Shown piece after piece: positions 59,616-64,000 of a stretch of DNA of 64,000 nucleotides. Below the pieces are notes generated by a model. The model saw only the letters and a program-made list of their open reading frames with translations, did no database searches and was not told the DNA's origin. The DNA comes from Pseudomonas sp. FeN3W. Lineage in GTDB: Bacteria; Pseudomonadota; Gammaproteobacteria; Pseudomonadales; Pseudomonadaceae. The position numbers and the translations under genes were made by a program. Positions within the stretch are counted from its first letter, which is position 1. Every line of letters starts with the position of its first letter. The DNA is taken from positions 806,001-870,000 of the forward strand of contig CP136010.1 of NCBI GenBank assembly GCA_030263805.2, in the 5' to 3' direction.

Positions 59616-61826
59616 ATGACTGCCTTGACCCGCTCTTCGCTGGAATATGACGCGGACAACCGCATCGACCTCGCCGGAATAATGCGCACCGCCTACGATC
59701 ACAAGGCGCTGATCATCACCATTACCGGCTTTTTCGCTGCACTGGGCGTGCTCTATGCCCTGATCGCCACGCCGATCTACCAGGCGACCGCGATGATCCA
59801 GATCGAACCGAAAAAAGCCGCGATCACCGGCGTGCCGGAAATATCGGCCCGGCCGGATTCGGTGTCCCAGGCGGTCACTGAAATCTCCCTGCTCAAATCC
59901 CGCGCCGTGCTCGGCAGAGCCGTCGAGGAGCTAAAGCTCTACATCGTCGCCAAACCCCATCACTTCCCGGTGTTCGGCGCCTTCATGGCGCGCAAGCATG
60001 ACCCGGCGACTGATGGCGCGCTGGCCACCCCGCTGTTCGGCTTGACCGGCTATGCGTGGGGTGGGGAAAAGCTCGAAGTATTCCAGCTCGATGTGCCCGA
60101 AGCGTATCTGGGCGTGGAGCTGACGTTGATCGCCGGCACGGCCGGCAGCTTCACGCTGCATGACGACGAGCAGCAGCTGATTCTGCGCGGCCAGGTCAAT
60201 GAAGCTGTGGAGAACCAGGGCTTCAAGGTGCAGATCGCCCAGCTGGAAGCGCGTCCTGGCACCGAATTCCAACTAGTCAGGAACCGCCCGCAGACCACCG
60301 CGCTGGATTACCAGAACCGCTTGAAGGTCGGCGAGGCCGGTAAGGATTCCGGGATCATCTACATGTCCCTGGAAGACCCGGACCCGCAGCTGGCCAGCCA
60401 TGTGCTGGACGAGATCAGCCGGCTGTACGTCAGCCAGAACATCCAGCGCAGCTCGGCAGAAGCGGCCCAGCGCCTGGACTTCCTGCGCTCGCAACTACCT
60501 CAGGTGCGCAAGGAGCTGGAGAAGGCCGAAGCCGCGCTGAATGCCTACCAGACCAGCTCCAAGTCGGTGGATATCAGCATCGAGACCAAGGGCGTGCTCG
60601 ACCAGATCGTCGCGCTGGAAACGCAGATATCCGAACTGTCGCTCAAGCGCGTGGAGTACGACCGCCTCTATACCCGCGAGCACCCGACCTATCGCACGCT
60701 GATCACCCAGATGAACGAGCTGCAGGCGCAAAAGGCGCAGCTACTGAAGAAGGTCGACGCCCTCCCCATGACGCAGCAGGAGTTGCTGCGCCTCCAACGT
60801 GACATGGAAGTCACGACCCAGACCTACACGCTGCTGATGAACCAGGCACAGGAGCAAGACATCCTTCGCGCCGGCACCATCGGCAACGTGCGCATCATCG
60901 ACAACGCCTACTCGATGATCGAGAAGCCGTCGAAACCGGTCAAACCGCTGGTGGTGGCCATCGCAATCTTCGTCGGCCTGCTCGTCTCGGCGGCAGTCAT
61001 CCTGCTGCGCCAGGCCTTCTACCGCGGTGTGGAAAGCCCGGACGTGATCGAGAAGCTTGGCGTACCGGTCTATGCCGGCCTGCCCTACAGCGCCTCTCAG
61101 GATCAGCTCAATCGCAGCCGCAAGAGCCGCGACGGCAAGACCCGACTGCTCAGCCTCACCGAACCGACCGATCTGGCGGTCGAATCGCTACGCAGCCTGC
61201 GTACCAGCCTCAAGTTCGCCATGCTCGAGGCGCGCAACAAGGTGCTGATGATCACCAGCCCGACCCCTTCGGTTGGCAAGTCGTTCGTGTCCAGCAACCT
61301 TGCTGCGGTGATCGCGCAGACCGGCCAGCGCGTGCTGCTGATCGATGCCGACATGCGCCGCGGCTACCTGCATACCCTGTTCGGCATGGCACCGCGTCAC
61401 GGGCTGTCGGACGCGCTGGCCAGTGGCCTGAACCTGGCGGAAATCACCAACCGCACCGAGCAGAAAAACCTGCACTTCATCTCCGCCGGGTTCTCCGCGC
61501 CGAATCCGTCCGAACTGCTGATGCACGACAACTTCTCCCGCCTGCTGCGTGAAGCGGAAAAGCTCTACGACTTCATCATCATCGATACGCCGCCGGTGCT
61601 CGCGGTGACCGACGCCGTACTGGTCGCCCAGCAGTCGGGCACCAACCTGTTGGTGGCCCGCTTCGGCCTCAGCACCAGCTCGCAGATCGATGCATCCAAG
61701 CGGCGGCTCGCGCAAAACGGCGTGCTGCTCAAGGGCGTGATCCTCAATGCCGTGAAGCGCAAGGCCTCGACCTCGCCGTACGACAGCGGCGCCTACGGTT
61801 ATTACACCTACACCCAGCAAGCCTGA
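59616..61826 (+). CDS. Wzc-type polysaccharide co-polymerase and BY-tyrosine kinase
   Basis: A 736-residue inner-membrane protein. Two transmembrane helices (near residues 30-50 and 440-460) flank a large periplasmic coiled-coil domain of the Wzz type. The cytoplasmic kinase has Walker A with Lys555 (SVGKS), Walker A' LIDADMRRG and Walker B FIIIDTPPV, and a Tyr-rich tail (YDSGAYGYYTYTQQA) for autophosphorylation. It controls chain length and export. A Wza exporter or cognate phosphatase is not seen in the window. Confidence 0.93.
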   Translation: MTALTRSSLEYDADNRIDLAGIMRTAYDHKALIITITGFFAALGVLYALIATPIYQATAMIQIEPKKAAITGVPEISARPDSVSQAVTEISLLKSRAVLGRAVEELKLYIVAKPHHFPVFGAFMARKHDPATDGALATPLFGLTGYAWGGEKLEVFQLDVPEAYLGVELTLIAGTAGSFTLHDDEQQLILRGQVNEAVENQGFKVQIAQLEARPGTEFQLVRNRPQTTALDYQNRLKVGEAGKDSGIIYMSLEDPDPQLASHVLDEISRLYVSQNIQRSSAEAAQRLDFLRSQLPQVRKELEKAEAALNAYQTSSKSVDISIETKGVLDQIVALETQISELSLKRVEYDRLYTREHPTYRTLITQMNELQAQKAQLLKKVDALPMTQQELLRLQRDMEVTTQTYTLLMNQAQEQDILRAGTIGNVRIIDNAYSMIEKPSKPVKPLVVAIAIFVGLLVSAAVILLRQAFYRGVESPDVIEKLGVPVYAGLPYSASQDQLNRSRKSRDGKTRLLSLTEPTDLAVESLRSLRTSLKFAMLEARNKVLMITSPTPSVGKSFVSSNLAAVIAQTGQRVLLIDADMRRGYLHTLFGMAPRHGLSDALASGLNLAEITNRTEQKNLHFISAGFSAPNPSELLMHDNFSRLLREAEKLYDFIIIDTPPVLAVTDAVLVAQQSGTNLLVARFGLSTSSQIDASKRRLAQNGVLLKGVILNAVKRKASTSPYDSGAYGYYTYTQQA

Positions 61827-61848
61827 TCGCCAGACAAGGAGGTGCACC

Positions 61849-62592
61849 GTGCTCAGAACCGTCTCGATGATGCAGCCCTACCTATTTCCGTACCTGGGCT
61901 ACTTTCAGTTGATCGCGCTCAGCGACGTATTCGTGCTGGGTGACGACCTGCAATTCGTCAGGGGCTCCTGGATGAACCGCAACCGGATTCTCGTCAATGG
62001 CCAACCCAAGCTCATCAGCTTTCCGCTGAAGAAGGGCCATCAGACCGAGCGCATCAACCAGCGCTGGCTCTGCGACGACTTCGACAAGGAAGCCGCGGGG
62101 TTGATGCTGACCCTCGAGCGTTGCTACGCCAAGGCACCCCAGCGCGATGCGGTGCTGCCGCTGATCCGCAGCATCCTGCAATGCCCGGAGCGCAATCTGG
62201 CGCTGTTCACCGAAAACTCCCTGCGCTGCCTCTGTGCTTACCTGAACATCCGCACACCGATCTACCGCGGCTCCAGCCTCGATTTGCCAGCGAAGATGGA
62301 CATGCAGGACCGGGTCATCCAGATCACCCACCGGATGGACGGCGAGCTCTACCTCAACCCCATCGGCGGCATGGAGCTGTACTGCCCTGCCCGCTTCCGC
62401 GCCGACGGCCTGCTGTTGCGCTTCCTGCGCATGGATGAGGTCACCTACACGCAGCTCAAGCATCCGTTCGTGCCGTCGCTGTCGATCATCGACGTGCTGA
62501 TGTTCAACAGCCGCGAAGAGATCAAGGAATTGCTGCAGCGCGTCAGCGTGGTCGAGGGACAGGAAAAAAGGGCAACGCTGACACTGGCGTGA
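61849..62592 (+). CDS. WbqC-like protein
   Basis: A 247-residue protein of the WbqC family, whose biochemical role is not established. It has MMQPYLFPYLGYFQLIALSD, then QFVRGSWMNRNRIL and SFPLKKGHQ, and the C-terminal LYLNPIGGMELY. It starts with GTG at 61849 after AGGAGGTG. WbqC proteins occur in O-antigen and capsule loci, so a role in making or attaching an amino-sugar substituent is plausible. Confidence 0.85.
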   Translation: MLRTVSMMQPYLFPYLGYFQLIALSDVFVLGDDLQFVRGSWMNRNRILVNGQPKLISFPLKKGHQTERINQRWLCDDFDKEAAGLMLTLERCYAKAPQRDAVLPLIRSILQCPERNLALFTENSLRCLCAYLNIRTPIYRGSSLDLPAKMDMQDRVIQITHRMDGELYLNPIGGMELYCPARFRADGLLLRFLRMDEVTYTQLKHPFVPSLSIIDVLMFNSREEIKELLQRVSVVEGQEKRATLTLA

Positions 62593-62647
62593 CGACATTC
62601 CGCCTGCCATCGGGATTCGGGCAGGCCAATCAGGGAAGGACATCCCC

Positions 62648-63157
62648 ATGACACCGAGCATTACCGCACGCTGGTACCTGATACAGACCAAGCCACGCCA
62701 GGAAGCCCGCGCCGAGGAGCACCTGCTGCGCCAGCACTTCGAGTGCTACCGCCCGCTCAAGGCGCCTGCGCCCCTGCGCGGCTCACAGGGGACCAAGTCC
62801 GGCGAGGCGCTGTTTCCGGGCTACCTGTTCATCCGCCTCGATTGCATTCACGACAACTGGTACCCGATCCGCTCCACCCGTGGTGTCAGCCGCGTAGTTA
62901 GCTTCGGCGGCCAGCCGACGCCGGTACGCGACGAGCTGATCGAACAGTTGCGACAGCGCCTGGCCCAGCCGCAGACCATGGCGGCGGCGCCGTTCTCACC
63001 CGGCGAACGGGTCCAGGTCAGCGGGGGCAGTTTCAGCGACATCGAGGCGATCTTCGTCAGCAGCGATGGCGAAGAACGCTCCGTCATCCTGCTCAACCTG
63101 CTGCAGCGTGAGCAGAAGGTCCGGGTACCCACCCGTTATCTCCAGTGCTACCCCTGA
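62648..63157 (+). CDS. rfaH: RfaH/NusG-type transcription antiterminator
   Basis: A 169-residue specialised NusG paralogue. The NGN domain has RWYLIQTKPRQEARAEEHLL, ALFPGYLFIRLD and STRGVSRVVSFGG; the C-terminal KOW part is PFSPGERVQVSGGSFSDIEAIF. Such factors bind RNA polymerase paused at an ops element and prevent early termination in long operons. An ops match lies in this operon's own leader, so autogenous positive control is likely. It is embedded in the polysaccharide operon rather than at a housekeeping site. Confidence 0.9.
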   Translation: MTPSITARWYLIQTKPRQEARAEEHLLRQHFECYRPLKAPAPLRGSQGTKSGEALFPGYLFIRLDCIHDNWYPIRSTRGVSRVVSFGGQPTPVRDELIEQLRQRLAQPQTMAAAPFSPGERVQVSGGSFSDIEAIFVSSDGEERSVILLNLLQREQKVRVPTRYLQCYP

Positions 63158-63219
63158 GCCAGGCGAGTGCCCGTAGGGCCATGCGAGCAGCCTGACAGGT
63201 TCAATCAGCGAGCCAACCG

Positions 63220-64000
63220 ATGAAGATCCTATTCCTCAATGCGTTCTACACCCCGCATGTCGGCGGCGGCGCAGAAGTCATCCTCCGGCACCTGGCCGAA
63301 GGGTTGCAGCGGCGTGGTTGTGAGGTGGCAGTGCTGGCGACCGGCCCGGATGCCGGGCTGAACATGCAGATTCAGGACGGTGTGCGGGTCTATCGCGCCA
63401 ACCTGGCGAACAGCTACTGGCATTACACCCAGCAGCGCCCGAGTCGCGTCGCCCGCCTCGGCTGGCACTACCGCGACCGCTACAACCGCGACATGCGCTG
63501 TCACGTGTGCGAGGTGATCGCGCGGGAGCAGCCGGATATCGTGGTCTGCAACAACCTCACCGGCTGGTCGATTTCCGCCTGGGACGAAATCACCGCCGCC
63601 GGCTTGCCGATCGTCCAGGTGCTGCACGACCTGTACCTGCTCTGCCCGAAGGACACCATGTTCAACCACGGCAAGAGCTGCCAGCGCCAGTGCGGTATGT
63701 GTTCGGTGTTCCGTCTCCGCCACGCCGGCGCCTCAGCGCAGGTGACCACAGTGATCGGCGTCAGCCACTTCGTGCTCGAACGCATCACCGCACAGGGCTA
63801 TTTCAGTGGCGCGCGCCAGCATGTAGTGCACAACTGCACGCCGGCCAACCCCGGTCAGGGCAGCAAGCCCAGGCAGCGCAGCAACCATCCACTGCGCTTC
63901 GGCTATATCGGCACGCTGTCGGAGAACAAGGGCGTCGGCTGGCTGATCGAGCAGTTCCAGCGGCTGGACATCGATGCGCGGCTGGATATCGCCGGGCGCG
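63220..64000 (+). CDS. Glycosyltransferase family 4 (partial, runs off window)
   Basis: The first 260 codons of a GT-B glycosyltransferase are visible. It begins MKILFLNAFYTPHVGGGAEVIL, the usual GT4 nucleotide-sugar loop, and has QVLHDLYLLCPKD. The C-terminal domain starts with FGYIGTLSENKGVGWLIEQF. The catalytic EX7E part is outside the window. It likely adds a sugar to the lipid-linked repeat. The start follows the RfaH gene by 62 bp. Confidence 0.92.
   Translation, partial: MKILFLNAFYTPHVGGGAEVILRHLAEGLQRRGCEVAVLATGPDAGLNMQIQDGVRVYRANLANSYWHYTQQRPSRVARLGWHYRDRYNRDMRCHVCEVIAREQPDIVVCNNLTGWSISAWDEITAAGLPIVQVLHDLYLLCPKDTMFNHGKSCQRQCGMCSVFRLRHAGASAQVTTVIGVSHFVLERITAQGYFSGARQHVVHNCTPANPGQGSKPRQRSNHPLRFGYIGTLSENKGVGWLIEQFQRLDIDARLDIAGR

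Overview
The window reads as chromosomal DNA from a GC-rich gammaproteobacterium of the Pseudomonas / Stutzerimonas (P. stutzeri-like) group. The main evidence is the order from gspD/xcpQ through metZ, purF, cvpA, a SPOR-domain gene, folC, accD, trpF, truA, fimV, an Asd-like paralogue, asd, leuB, leuD, leuC and a LysR gene. As I recall it, this matches the P. aeruginosa xcpQ-to-leuC neighbourhood. The species call is inference from gene content and order; no database was searched.

Layout. 1-2.8 kb: a taurine/sulfonate/nitrate-type ABC importer operon on the minus strand, followed by the start of a secreted protein cut by the window edge. 2.9-6 kb: dnaX-ybaB-recR, with a heptanucleotide repeat array directly before recR. 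6-17.3 kb: pdxB, a MATE exporter, a cyclic-nucleotide-binding/rhodanese fusion, a D-cysteine-desulfhydrase-like PLP enzyme, a coiled-coil protein, an NTF2-like protein, fadH, a nitrilase-family enzyme with an AraC-type regulator, and a very small ORF. 17.5-21.7 kb: a cyanide-insensitive-type bd oxidase (cioAB plus a DUF2474-like small subunit), diverging from a protealysin-like protease with its emfourin-like inhibitor. 21.7-29.3 kb: a PAS/GGDEF/EAL protein, an MFS exporter with WrbA and a LysR regulator, threonine aldolase and a PEP-mutase-family enzyme.

29.3-50.5 kb is the conserved core. It holds a cysA-like 3' remnant, tRNA-Asp and tRNA-Val, gspC-gspD with no other type II secretion gene beside them, then the long minus-strand housekeeping block of methionine, purine, folate, fatty-acid, tryptophan, tRNA-modification, pilus-regulation, aspartate-semialdehyde and leucine genes, ending with a LysR gene divergent from leuC. 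50.5-54.3 kb: a small heat-shock protein with a sigma32-like promoter and a ROSE-like RNA thermometer, an SDR, dusC, small exported proteins, and two tandem initiator tRNA units.

54.3-64 kb is an exopolysaccharide / surface-polysaccharide operon that runs off the window. Its 740-bp leader carries an 11-base match to the ops element. It encodes a PhyH-like protein, a DegT aminotransferase, a Wzx-type flippase, a GT2, a Wzc-type tyrosine kinase/co-polymerase, a WbqC-like protein, an RfaH/NusG-type antiterminator and a GT4. The likely logic is that the operon encodes a specialised antiterminator acting through its own leader. This coupling is the most interesting candidate system in the window. 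Other notable points are the GAAGCTG repeat family at two loci and the orphan gspC-gspD pair.
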